Below, one piece after another: positions 53,989-64,000 of a DNA stretch of 64,000 nt (positions within the stretch are counted from its first letter, which is position 1; the number at the start of each line of letters is the position of its first letter). Made by a program: the position numbers and the translations under genes. The notes below the pieces were generated by a model. It was given only the letters and a program-made list of their open reading frames with translations, did not search any database and was not told where the DNA came from. The stretch comes from Enoplolaimus lenunculus (Eukaryota; Nematoda; Enoplea; Enoplida; Thoracostomopsidae): the NCBI GenBank assembly GCA_030248215.1, contig JASANG010001772.1, positions 48,247 to 112,246 on the forward strand. The letters run 5' to 3'.

Positions 53989-54259
53989 TTAACCCCTTCT
54001 CACACTGAGTTGCCTGTAGGCAACTTAGCGTAGTGTATATACGTTAAATAGTATTTACCACACCGTCTTTAACAACTGCAACACGTATACACAGTACTAA
54101 ATCATCACAAGACGTGAGAGCCCCCTCCGGCTCGAGCGTCAAGCTCCTATAGCTGAGTGGTGATGGTATTCGCCTCCCACTCCAGTCACTGGAGTTCGAA
54201 TCGTAGCATAAAAGTAGATCTCAGGGGAAATAGAAAATATTCATGTGAGAAAGGGTTAA
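53989..54259. mobile_element. piggyBac-like MITE with tRNA-like core, copy 2
   Basis: TTAA-ccccttctcacactgag ... tcatgtgagaaaggg-TTAA. Same A box (tagctgagtgg, 54,150-54,160) and a better B box (gagttcgaatc, 54,192-54,202). Contains the shared string gctcgagcgtcaagctccta. Lies just downstream of the - strand exon at 54,313-54,499. Confidence 0.72.
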
Positions 54260-54312
54260 ATTAAGCTTCAAAATATTGTGGAACGAAGTGTATAAAATCC
54301 AAGCATACTTAC

Positions 54313-54499
54313 AATTATATTAGCAGTTGTCAAACCAAGCGTCAGCAGAAACAGACGAGGATCAATATTGAGCAAACATGAACTATCGCGTCGTATATTA
54401 GCGCACCACATCTTGGATCCCGTGATTACCAATAAAAAAGACGCAATATGACGTAATTCAGCAGTCCATTGTACTTTTAATCGTTTGTTGTTAAAACAC
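54313..54499 (-). CDS. Exon of - strand gene with a membrane helix
   Basis: Acceptor gtgtttacag and donor att/gtaagt, both strong. One base plus 62 codons: CFNNKRLKVQWTAELRHIAS, FLLVITGSKMWCANIRRDSS, CLLNIDPRLFLLTLGLTTAN-II. Hydrophobic stretches near HIASFLLVITG and LFLLTLGLTTANII look like membrane segments. The phase does not join directly to 57,460, so an intermediate exon is expected. Product unknown. Confidence 0.6.
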
Positions 54500-55756
54500 C
54501 TGTAAACACGGTCGATCAAATTTCAGTATTATGGGCTTTCGTCAATTGTGCAGGGGCTTTAGCACTGAGCATGTATTCTGTTAGAATATTCAAAACCGAA
54601 TACCGACACAATACATTCGCAAATCCTCATATGCGTAAGGGTTTTGATTTTAGTGAGGGGCATTGGATATATTTTCATATCCGGATACCCGGCAATTCTT
54701 GCCAAATATTTATTTGGATATCAGAAATAAAAGTTTCTATTTCGGATATCCGAAGCTCGATTTTGCATTTTTTAGGGTTTCCAAACCTCAATTTATATTT
54801 TTAAGCATGTGAATCGGACCATTTTATTACCAAAAAATGGCCACTGTTACTTTTAGGGCCGTAACATTAGTTTAAGCCTATTCCTAAGCCTAAGCCTAAG
54901 CATTGCAAAAGCGTGACACTTTTAGAGACCAACCAGAAACCGGGACGGCCCTAAAAGTACATGGGCCAAAACATTCTGACAGGAGTGGAAATACGCCCAC
55001 CTGAGTTGAATTCACTCGGGTATACAAGGGAGGAGAAGGGGAGCGTACGCCCCCTCGTCAGAATTTTGTGATTAAACGGTAAGGTCCCTACCAAAAAATT
55101 TACCACCTGGACAAATTGTTTCGTAAAAAATAACATTTTTTACCCTGCAATTTTTGTTGCGATAAAACCTTACAATTTTCCCCTAAGATAAATTGTTGGT
55201 CCTAAAATCGTAAAGCTCCTAGTCCGCACCTTACAATTTTTGCGTTTCATAACATTTGCCAGGCGGCCCCCCGTCAGAAATTTTTGGATCCGCCTCTGGT
55301 TGAATTGCGTCATTTTTTGCGTTGGCTGCACTAAGCACTTTACTCTTGAAAGAGCTAAAATTACCGAAATAGGATCGATTGTTGTGGCTTGAAAATTAAT
55401 TTTCGACATGCCGCATGCACTGTACTATTTGGACGCATGCTGTTAATATTTTCCAACTCCGGCCCCGCAAAGCACTGTATTGCTTAACCGTTTGAGTTTG
55501 CTCGCTACGTGGATCAACTGAACAAAAGGATTGTGTAATATCATATGAGAAGGCACTTAACTAAATTATTAGTCAGGAGAACTCAAACGTCGTTGACCGT
55601 TCCGTTTTGTGAATTCTAAAAACAACAGCGTTTTTAATGCTGTGCATATGTCTTACAGAGGTTGACTAACGAAATGCAGTTCAACAGTGACTGTTGATAT
55701 ATTTTATTAATGTAAATTTTGTTAATTGATCGAAACTGCCTTTCGCATACAATCGA

Positions 55757-56121
55757 TTGGTGTCACCAAGAGTGGATGATCACTCTTTATAACAAGAGTG
55801 TGCAACTGGGTACATTCTGTGTATTAAAGAATGTACCCGGCACGCGTTGCGTTTTTGGCCTACCCCCCCTTGTTTAGGGGGTCTGTATGCAGTTTTATAT
55901 CGTAGTAATGCTAGGAGCAAATTGTAACTCCCTCCTGGTTTAAGGGGTGTAGGTGTACTGAAGCATACTTTATTGTTAATCTCTTGCTTAAACCCCCCCT
56001 GATTGAGGGGGTCGAACAAAAATGCAACGCGTGCTGGTACATTTAGTACCATGCACAGCCCAAGCAGTTGCACACTCTTCTGCTAGGTGGACATCATTCT
56101 CTTTTGGTGTCACCAATCGCA
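55757..56121. mobile_element. Inverted-ended element, second copy
   Basis: Ends ttggtgtcaccaagagtgga / ctcttttggtgtcacc; next shell gagtgtgcaactgggtacat / gcagttgcacactctt; core with cccccttgtttaggggg hairpins. Open frames here are repeat shadows. Confidence 0.65.
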
Positions 56122-56664
56122 ATACCTTTAAGTCCGGTCAAACATTATGACCACAAAGCAACGTACCCAATAAAGTGAAACATTTGCAACGGAACAGCGA
56201 TACCAAAACAACTCACTGAAAACGAAAACAAACCACTAATGTTGAAAATTTTGCCGGTATCTACGTAAAATAATAGTCTGTGTTTAACAATACGGTCTAT
56301 GTACAAATCAGAAGCAGACCGCATTTCCGTCAGGCTGCAAGCGAGTAAAGTTTAAGCTTTAGAACAATTTTTTATTAGGCTTCAGACGTAGACGTAAAGA
56401 CCGAAAATCTCGGAAAAATATTGTTCAGTGGTTCACATTTTCATTAGATTTTAGTTTTAAACGTAGCCAGGAAAAATATAATCAACATTAATAAACAAAG
56501 CGCGATTTGATTGAAACCTGTGTTTCGTCAACAATTTTGAATCGGGCACCGATCACGAGTTAAAATTTTAAGGTATTTCTGCAAAACTAGCACCATGAAG
56601 CAGGGAAAAAATTTGAAACCTCAAAATTGGGTGCTTGTTTATTCTTTGAAGTACTTGCACTGCA

Positions 56665-56998
56665 GGGTACAACTGGATGTCTGCCTCCGGCAGAAAATCG
56701 TCCTCTGGCTCCGGCTCCAGTAGAATTTTTCGGCAATTTCGGTAGTCAAATATGGCATAATTTTTGCGAAATTTCTTTGTTTAGCGCGTTTCGTTTTACG
56801 TTTGTCACATCGAAAATGTTGCAGAAAATTAGCGTAAACGCGAACAACTTAACAACATATTGCAGATATTGGTTAAAATTAACTAATTGACCATCATTTT
56901 TACTACCTAATTTCGCCTCACCTCCTGCTTCACCTCCGGCTCCGGCAAGTTATGTTGACCTCCGGCTGCTGTATTTTTTACCTCTGGGTACACCATGT
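56665..56998. repeat. Inverted-ended 'ctccggctccgg' repeat, copy 2
   Basis: Begins gggtacaactggatgtctgc and ends acctctgggtacacc; shares ttagcgcgtttcgttttac and taaaattaactaatt with the copy at 51,548. Slightly more diverged. Confidence 0.62.
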
Positions 56999-57459
56999 TT
57001 CCCTGACACAACAGTTGAAATGTGACAAATATTTTTATATTACTGACAGGTTATGTCACAAATAATTGCAATTTGAGCTCTTGAACACTTTCCCACATTT
57101 AACGTTAGTGCTTTGGCTTCCGCTCAGGCTCAAACAGACGTTTAGCGTTCAGCTCTAGGGTAAGACTTTGCTAGGCGGATTCCGAAAGCTAAGCGAAGGC
57201 CTAAGCTTTTGGAGAAAGTGTCAAAAAGCTCAATTCTGTATAATACCTCAAATGCGCTCATATAGCGAAGCATAAAAATTGCATCATGCCTTGTGTACAA
57301 TTGTTTTCTGATACAGGACTCTTATCTCTTTCTCGCATGAATTTTCTGTTGTTTCACCTGACATCTAAGTAAGCTGTTAGTCCAACTCTGTACACTTGCG
57401 TGGACGCTTTTATCATCATCATTGCTTACTCATACATGAATTTGATGCTCCAGCTGGAC

Positions 57460-57711
57460 CTGACGCCAAAGCAAAAATTGGTGTCTAAAGGTTTGAAGCT
57501 TGCGCCATTCAGTCTCGCGAAAAAAACTGCACACCCATGATCCATACATATGAGCCAGGAGTTTTGCTGAAAGTTTATCACCACGTTCTAATGACGTACC
57601 TATAATAAACCAACGAGCTAACTGCGCGTTGGATATCGGAAGATATGGATTGATTTTCCACCAGCCGCTACCGCCTCTGTACCACGTCCACGTATAAAAT
57701 ACAACCGTTGC
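57460..57711 (-). CDS. Exon of unidentified membrane-protein-like gene
   Basis: 84 codons, phase 0 to 0 on the - strand, between acceptor aagtttcag and donor cag/gtccag. Reads ATVVFYTWTWYRGGSGWWKI, NPYLPISNAQLARWFIIGTS, LERGDKLSAKLLAHMYGSWV, then CSFFRETEWRKLQTFRHQ. Rich in aromatic residues; I do not recognise the family. High-complexity, codon-like sequence with good splice sites makes a genuine exon likely. The gene would run leftward, convergent with the PLC gene. Confidence 0.6.
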
Positions 57712-58929
57712 CTGAAACTTAGTTTTCATTATTCGCAGTGGGACAAATTATCAAAAATTCCATTTATTCTCTCACATTAACCTGTGGCAGATCCAGAAAT
57801 TTTTGACGGAGTAAAGCTGTGCAATATATAGAGAGCAAGCGGCTGAGCTCAACTGTAGCGTTAAATGATGTACGAAAGTTTGGTTTGCGTTCCTGTTGGG
57901 GATCTAAACGTGGCGCTCCATTCCATTAATACGCGTGATGCGTATTTTGTGTGAGTGGTCCCTTTCGCTACTTCTCCCAGGTCCAAGTTTTATTGCTAAC
58001 TGCCATAAACCCAGTATTTCGAGAATTATAATTGTTAATAGAACCTAACTTTGAGTTTAAGTGCCGAATATTGCGGGTTTGAAAAGGAGCCGAGGCGGTA
58101 TCAGAGATCAACCCCACAGGATCAAGTCCACTTTGAATGAAACTGCCCGGGACCTCTTAATTTGTAAATGAATACCCCAAGTCAAGATTTAGATTACATT
58201 TTGCATAGTATGTCTGTTGTAGATTTAAGAAGTCATTTGCGTGTTGAGGTAAAGAACCAAGCTGACTGAATTTACTATACTGTCCTCCAACCTTATTGCA
58301 AACGGCAATAAATTATTAATTAACGCTTGTAAAGTCTGCTTGATTTAAAAACACAACGTCTGGTATTGGACGTTATGGTGAGTTAAATCGACTCTCCGAA
58401 ATAGGGTATTCGGGACTACACAAACTGAGTCAAATTCAACTCTGTCAGAGCCAAATGTGCGACTCAGTATAGTGCTGAAGCCTATTTCGAAGATAGTCAA
58501 TTTGACTCACCATTTTTTGCAGTGTATGCAATACCGTAAATTACTTATTCACACAAAAGTTACATATTTTCTATTTGACATATTAGTGAAACTATGAATA
58601 TTTCAAAACATTCTGTTAATTTAATAGCATGGGTGTATCGAGAGGACAGCCGGGGAGGGCCGCGGCCCCCCAATCGAAGTCAGTACTTGCGTCATCATTT
58701 ACATTAGATACAATAATTAGGTGCGGTTCCTCGCTGGCTTCGCTCGCGATATTTTTCACTGATCAATTTTAAAAAAATTTTGCCTGCAGCGCTGTGCACA
58801 CGTAAACATCAAAATTAAATTGCCAACCTCAGCTCAAAACTCGAGATAGTAATAAAAATTTCGCAAAGCTTCACTACATAACCCCTAGACCAGGGGTGGC
58901 TCGGTATGGCGGTTTAGACGCCGCGCTGT
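57712..58929. other. Region upstream of - strand exon, little recognised
   Basis: AT-rich; holds the diverged foldback element (58,372-58,528) and a gaggaccgcggcccccc-type GC patch (about 58,650). The first exon and promoter of the - strand gene might be here or beyond the satellite; I cannot place them. Confidence 0.5.
58372..58528. mobile_element. Foldback MITE, diverged relative
   Basis: Left arm gttatggtgagttaaatcga, right arm tttgactcaccattttttgc and agtgtatgc. Shorter and more degraded than the copy at 37,328. Confidence 0.6.
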
Positions 58930-59084
58930 TGAAATATAGAAATGTCTAGACAGTTACTTAAGGATTAACAATGTGTAGCTTCTCTCCCGCTTCGCTTGCG
59001 AATTCTTCAAAGTTCTGTTTAAGTTCTGACTTTGAGTCTCCGGCCACTCTGTTTCAACTCCTAGTGCCTAGAAATATTTTATAT
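58930..59084 (+). repeat. Diverged satellite-like flank
   Basis: Contains gtgtagcttctctcccgctt and cgcttgcgaattc, a weak match to gtgtctagcttttcgctcgc of the satellite. Probably decayed edge copies of the array or the sequence it grew from. Confidence 0.5.
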
Positions 59085-62000
59085 TATACAAAATCTTCCC
59101 CACAGACTATAAACTGAAGTTCTGTAATAGAGTAAAAAGACAATAGTGTCTAGCTTTTCGCTCGCTTCGCTCACGGTTTGTTTTCAAATATATTTCATAT
59201 ACAAAAATTTCCCCACAGACTTCAAACTCAAGTTCTGTAATAGAGTAAAAAGACAATAGTGTCTAGCTTTTCGCTCGTTTCGCTCACGGTTTGTTTTCAA
59301 ATATATTTAATATATTTCATATACAAAAATTTCCCCACAGACTTCAAACTGCAGTTCTGTAATAGAGTAAAAAGACAATAGTGTCTAGCTTTTCGCTCGA
59401 TTCGCTCACGGTTTGTTTTCAAATATATTTCATATACAAAAATTTCCCCACAGACTTCAAACTGAAGTTCTGTAATAGAGTAAAAAGACAATAGTGTCTA
59501 GCTTTTCGCTCGCTTCGCTCACGGTTTGTTTTCAAATATATTTCATATACAAAAATTTCCCCACAGACTTCAAACTGAAGTTCTGTAATAGAGTAAAAAG
59601 ACAATAGTGTCTAGCTTTTCGCTCGCTTCGCTCACGGTTTGTTTTCAAATATATTTCATATACAAATATTTCCCCATAGACTTCAAACTGAAGTTCTGTA
59701 ATAGAGTAAAAAGACAATAGTGTCTAGCTTTTCGCTCGCTTCGCTCACGGTTTGTTTTCAAATATATTTCATATACAAAAATTTCCCCACAGACTTAAAA
59801 CTGAAGTTCTGTAATAGAGTAAAAAGACAATAGTGTCTAGCTTTTCGCTCGCTTCGCTCACGGTTTGTTTTCAAATATATTTCATATACAAAAATTTCCC
59901 CACAGACTTCAAACTGGAGTTCTGTAATAGAGTAAAAAGACAATAGTGTCTAGCTTTTCGCTCGCTTCGCTTACGGTTTGTTTTCAAATATATTTCATAT
60001 ACAAAAATTTCCCCACAGACTTCAAACTGAAGTTCTGTAATAGAGTAAAAAGACAATAGTGTCTAGCTTTTCGCTCGCTTCGCTCACGGTTTGTTTTCAA
60101 ATATATTTCATATACAAAAATTTCCCCACAGACTTCAAACTGAAGTTCTGTAATAGAGTAATAAAACAATAGTGTCTAGCTTTTCGCTCGCTTCGCTCAC
60201 GGTTTGTTTTCAAATATATTTCATATACAAATATTTCCCCATAGACTTCAAACTGAAGTTCTGTAATAGAGTAAAAAGACAATAGTGTCTAGCTTTTCGC
60301 TCGCTTCGCTCACGGTTTGTTTTCAAATATATTTCATATACAAAAATTTCCCCACAGACTTCAAACTGAAGTTCTGTAATAGAGTAAAAAGACAATAGTG
60401 TCTAGCTTTTCGCTCGCTTCGCTCACGGTTTGTTTTCAAATATATTTCATATACAAAAATTTCCCCACAGACTTCAAACTGAAGTTCTGTAATAGAGTAA
60501 AAAGACAATAGTGTCTAGCTTTTCGCTCGCTTCGCTCACGGTTTGTTTTCAAATATATTTCATATACAAAAATTTCCCCACAGACTTCAAACTGAAGTTC
60601 TGTAATAGAGTAAAAAGACAATAGTGTCTAGCTTTTCGCTCGCTTCGCTCACGGTTTGTTTTCAAATATATTTCATATACAAAAATTTCCCCACAGACTT
60701 CAAACTGAAGTTCTGTAATAGAGTAAAAAGACAATAGTGTCTAGCTTTTCGCTCGCTTCGCTCACGGTTTGTTTTCAAATATATTTCATATACAAAAATT
60801 TCCCCACAGACTTCAAACTGAAGTTCTGTAATAGAGTAAAAAGACAATAGTGTCTAGCTTTTCGCTCGCTTCGCTCACGGTTTGTTTTCAAATATATTTC
60901 ATATACAAAAATTTCCCCACAGACTTCAAACTGAAGTTCTGTAATAGAGTAAAAAGACAATAGTGTCTAGCTTTTCGCTCGCTTCGCTCACGGTTTGTTT
61001 TCAAATATATTTCATATACAAAAATTTCCCCACAGACTTCAAACTGAAGTTCTGTAATAGAGTAAAAAGACAATAGTGTCTAGCTTTTCGCTCGCTTCGC
61101 TCACGGTTTGTTTTCAAATATATTTCATATACAAAAATTTCCCCACAGACTTCAAACTGAAGTTCTGTAATAGAGTAAAAAGACAATAGTGTCTAGCTTT
61201 TCGCTCGCTTCGCTCACGGTTTGTTTTCAAATATATTTCATATACAAAAATTTCCCCACAGACTTCAAACTGAAGTTCTGTAATAGAGTAAAAAGACAAT
61301 AGTGTCTAGCTTTTCGCTCGCTTCGCTCACGGTTTGTTTTCAAATATATTTCATATACAAAAATTTCCCCACAGACTTCAAACTGAAGTTCTGTAATAGA
61401 GTAAAAAGACAATAGTGTCTAGCTTTTCGCTCGCTTCGCTCACGGTTTGTTTTCAAATATATTTCATATACAAAAATTTCCCTACAGACTTCAAACTGAA
61501 GTTCAGTAATAGAATAAAAAGACAATAGTGTCTAGCTTTTCGCTCGCTTCGCTCACGGTTTGTTTTCAAATATATTTCATATACAAAAATTTCCCCACAG
61601 ACTTCAAACTGAAGTTCTGTAATAGAGTAAAAAGACAATAGTGTCTAGCTTTTCGCTCGCTTCGCTCACGGTTTGTTTTCAAATATATTTCATATACAAA
61701 AATTTCCCCACAGACTTCAAACTGAAGTTCTGTATAGGAGTAAAAAGTCAATTGTGTCTAGCTTTTCGCTCGCTTCGCTCACGGTTTGTTTTCAAATATA
61801 TTTCATATACAAAAATTTCCCCACAGACTTCAAACTGAAGTTCTGTAATAGAGTAAAAAGACAATAGTGTCTAGCTTTTCGCTCGCTTCGCTTACGGTTT
61901 GTTTTCAAATATATTTCATATACAAAAATTTCCCCACAGACTTCAAACTGAAGTTCTGTAATAGAGTAAAAGACAATAGTGTCTAGCTTTTCGCTCGCTT

Positions 62001-64000
62001 CGCTCACGGTTTGTTTTCAAATATATTTCATATACAAAAATTTCCCCAGACTTCAAACTGAAGTTCTGTAATAGAGTAAAAAAGGCAATAGTGTCTAGCT
62101 TTTCGCTCGCTTCGCTCACGGTTTGTTTTCAAATATATTTCATATACAAAAATTTCCCCAGACTTCAAACTGAAGTTCTGTAATAGAGTAAAAAAGACAA
62201 TAGTGTCTAGCTTTTCGCTCGCTTCGCTCACGGTTTGTTTTCAAATATATTTCATATACAAAAATTTCCCCACAGACTTCAAACTGAAGTTCTGTAATAG
62301 AGTAAAAGACAATAGTGTTTAGCTTTTCGATCGCTTCGCTCACGGTTTGTTTTCAAATATATTTCATATACAAAAATTTCCCCACAGACTTCAAACTGAA
62401 GTTCTGTAATAGAGTAAAAAGACAATAGTGTCTAGCTTTTCGCTCGCTTCGCTCACGGTTTGTTTTCAAATATATTTCATATACAAAAATTTCCCCACAG
62501 ACTTCAAACTGAAGTTCTGTAATAGAGTAAAAAGACAATAGTGTCTAGCTTTTCGCTCGCTTCGCTCACGGTTTGTTTTCAAATATATTTCATATACAAA
62601 AATTTCCCCACAGACTTCAAACTGAAGTTCTGTAATAGAGTAAAAAGACAATAGTGTCTAGCTTTTCGCTCGCTTCGCTCACGGTTTGTTTTCAAATATA
62701 TTTCATATACAAAAATTTCCCCACAGACTTCAAACTGAAGTTCTGTAATAAAAGACAATAGTGTCTAGCTTTTCGCTCGCTTCGCTCACGGTTTGTTTTC
62801 AAATATATTTCATATACAAAAATTTCCCCACAGACTTCAAACTGAAGTTCTGTAATAGAGTAAAAAGAAAAAAGTGTCTAGCTTTTCGCTCGCTTCGCTC
62901 ACGGTTTGTTTTCAAATATATTTCATATACAAAAATTTCCCCACAGACTTCAAACTGAAGTTCTGTAATAGAGTAAAAAGACAATAGTGTCTAGCTTTTC
63001 GCTCGCTTCGCTCACGGTTTGTTTTCAAATATATTTCATATACAAAAATTTCCCCACAGACTTCAAACTGAAGTTCTGTAAAAAAAGACAATAGTGTCTA
63101 GCTTTTCGCTCGCTTCGCTCACGGTTTGTTTTCAAATATATTTCATATACAAAAATTTCCCCAGACTTCAAACTGAAGTTCTGTAATAGAGTAAAAAAGG
63201 CAATAGTGTCTAGCTTTTCGCTCGCTTCGCTCACGGTTTGTTTTCTAATATATTTCATATACAAAAATTTCCCCATAGACTTCAAACTGAAGTTCTGTAA
63301 TAGAGTAAAAGACAATAGTGTCTAGCTTTTCGCTCGCTTCGCTCACGGTTTGTTTTCTAATATATTTCATATACAAAAATTTCCCCATAGACTTCAAACT
63401 GAAGTTCTGTAATAGAGTAAAAGACAAGTGTTTAGCTTTTCGCTCGCTTCGCTCACGGTTTGTTTTCAAATATATTTCATATACAAAAATTTCCCCACAG
63501 ACTTCAAACTGAAGTTCTGTAATAAAAGACAATAGTGTCTAGCTTTTCGCTCGCTTCGCTCACGGTTTGTTTTCAAATATATTTCATATACAAAAATTTC
63601 CCCAGACTTCAAACTGAAGTTCTGTAATAGAGTAAAAAAGACAATAGTGTCTAGCTTTTCGCTCGCTTCGCTCACGGTTTGTTTTCAAATATATTTCATA
63701 TACAAAAATTTCCCCATAGACTTCAAACTGAAGTTCTGTAATAGAGTAAAAAAGACAATAGTGTCTAGCTTTTCGCTCGCTTCGCTCACGGTTTGTTTTC
63801 AAATATATTTCATATACAAAAATTTCCCCATAGACTTCAAACTGAAGTTCTGTAATAGAGTAAAAGACAAGTGTTTAGCTTTTCGCTCGCTTCGCTCACG
63901 GTTTGTTTTCAAATATATTTCATATACAAAAATTTCCCCAGACTTCAAACTGAAGTTCTGTAATAGAGTAAAAAGACAATAATGTCTAGCTTTTCGCTCG
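59085..64000 (+). repeat. 113-bp satellite array, about 43 copies, runs off the window
   Basis: Unit reads gcttttcgctcgcttcgctc, acggtttgttttcaaatata, tttcatatacaaaaatttcc, ccacagacttcaaactgaag, ttctgtaatagagtaaaaag, acaatagtgtcta. Copies from about 60,320 to 61,450 are almost identical; the first units are diverged (one carries an extra 9 bp near 59,305) and the last (62-64 kb) have small deletions. Each unit has an acttca-aac-tgaagt hairpin and a gctcgcttcgctcacg near-palindrome. Since 113 is not a multiple of 3, the 61-codon open frames on the - strand cannot form one long protein. Confidence 0.98.

Noticed and set aside
59297-63982. Dozens of 61-72-codon open frames in the satellite, mainly - strand
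   Set aside because: They follow the 113-bp repeat, each spans about 1.6 units and shifts frame every copy because 113 is not divisible by 3; there is no start context or homology.
59085-64000. Regularly spaced repeats resembling a CRISPR array
   Set aside because: Whole 113-bp unit is conserved with no variable spacers; eukaryotic satellite.

Overview
The window is an intron-rich, AT-rich stretch of animal nuclear DNA, crowded with foldback and MITE-like repeats. Genes are split into small exons with GT..AG borders, and domain content (RasGEF plus phosphoinositide phospholipase C; talin-type FERM) is metazoan. The repeat load and intron sizes (0.1-3.8 kb) suggest an invertebrate; I cannot name the species from sequence alone.

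Main gene: 18.06-50.98 kb on the + strand encodes a phospholipase C epsilon (PLCE1-type) protein. I could place 27 exons (about 4.67 kb, about 1,555 residues). They run in the order RasGEF (CDC25) core, PH-like region, EF-hand-like region, X half of the TIM barrel, acidic X-Y linker, Y half and C2. The splice phases agree at every junction but one (38.34 to 42.15 kb), where a linker exon must be missing. The gene stops about 80 residues after C2, so the two RA domains of vertebrate PLCE1 are absent unless an internal donor in the last exon is used. The first exon I can place starts inside the RasGEF fold, so the true N-terminus lies upstream.

Upstream (0-8 kb, + strand): a chain of exons encodes a Ser/Lys-rich segment followed by F2 and F3 pieces of a talin-type FERM domain, and a weak kinase-C-lobe-like open frame. 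The last FERM exon ends in the phase the RasGEF exon needs, so a FERM-RasGEF-PLC protein is a serious possibility, though a separate neighbouring gene is not excluded.

Structure of 1.8-17.9 kb: the left arm (about 1,837-8,215) returns inverted at 10,518-16,697, and the 1.2-kb block 9,313-10,518 returns directly at 16,724-17,930 after a 26-T run. The inverted copy carries small deletions in FERM exons and an A-rich low-quality-looking patch, so it looks like a fold-back/template-switch product, real or artefactual.

Right side: 52.9-57.7 kb holds exon-like pieces of an unidentified membrane-protein-like gene on the - strand, convergent with the PLC gene. From 59.09 kb to the window end there is a homogeneous 113-bp satellite (about 43 copies, still running at the edge).

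Repeats: at least ten families of inverted-ended elements occur, including a TA-flanked family, a TTAA-flanked piggyBac-like MITE that carries tRNA-like A and B boxes, and a TA-flanked MITE whose end supplies the splice acceptor of a PLC exon. Minisatellites with 21-, 64-, about 108- and about 113-bp units and degenerate TTAGGC-like clusters fill introns.
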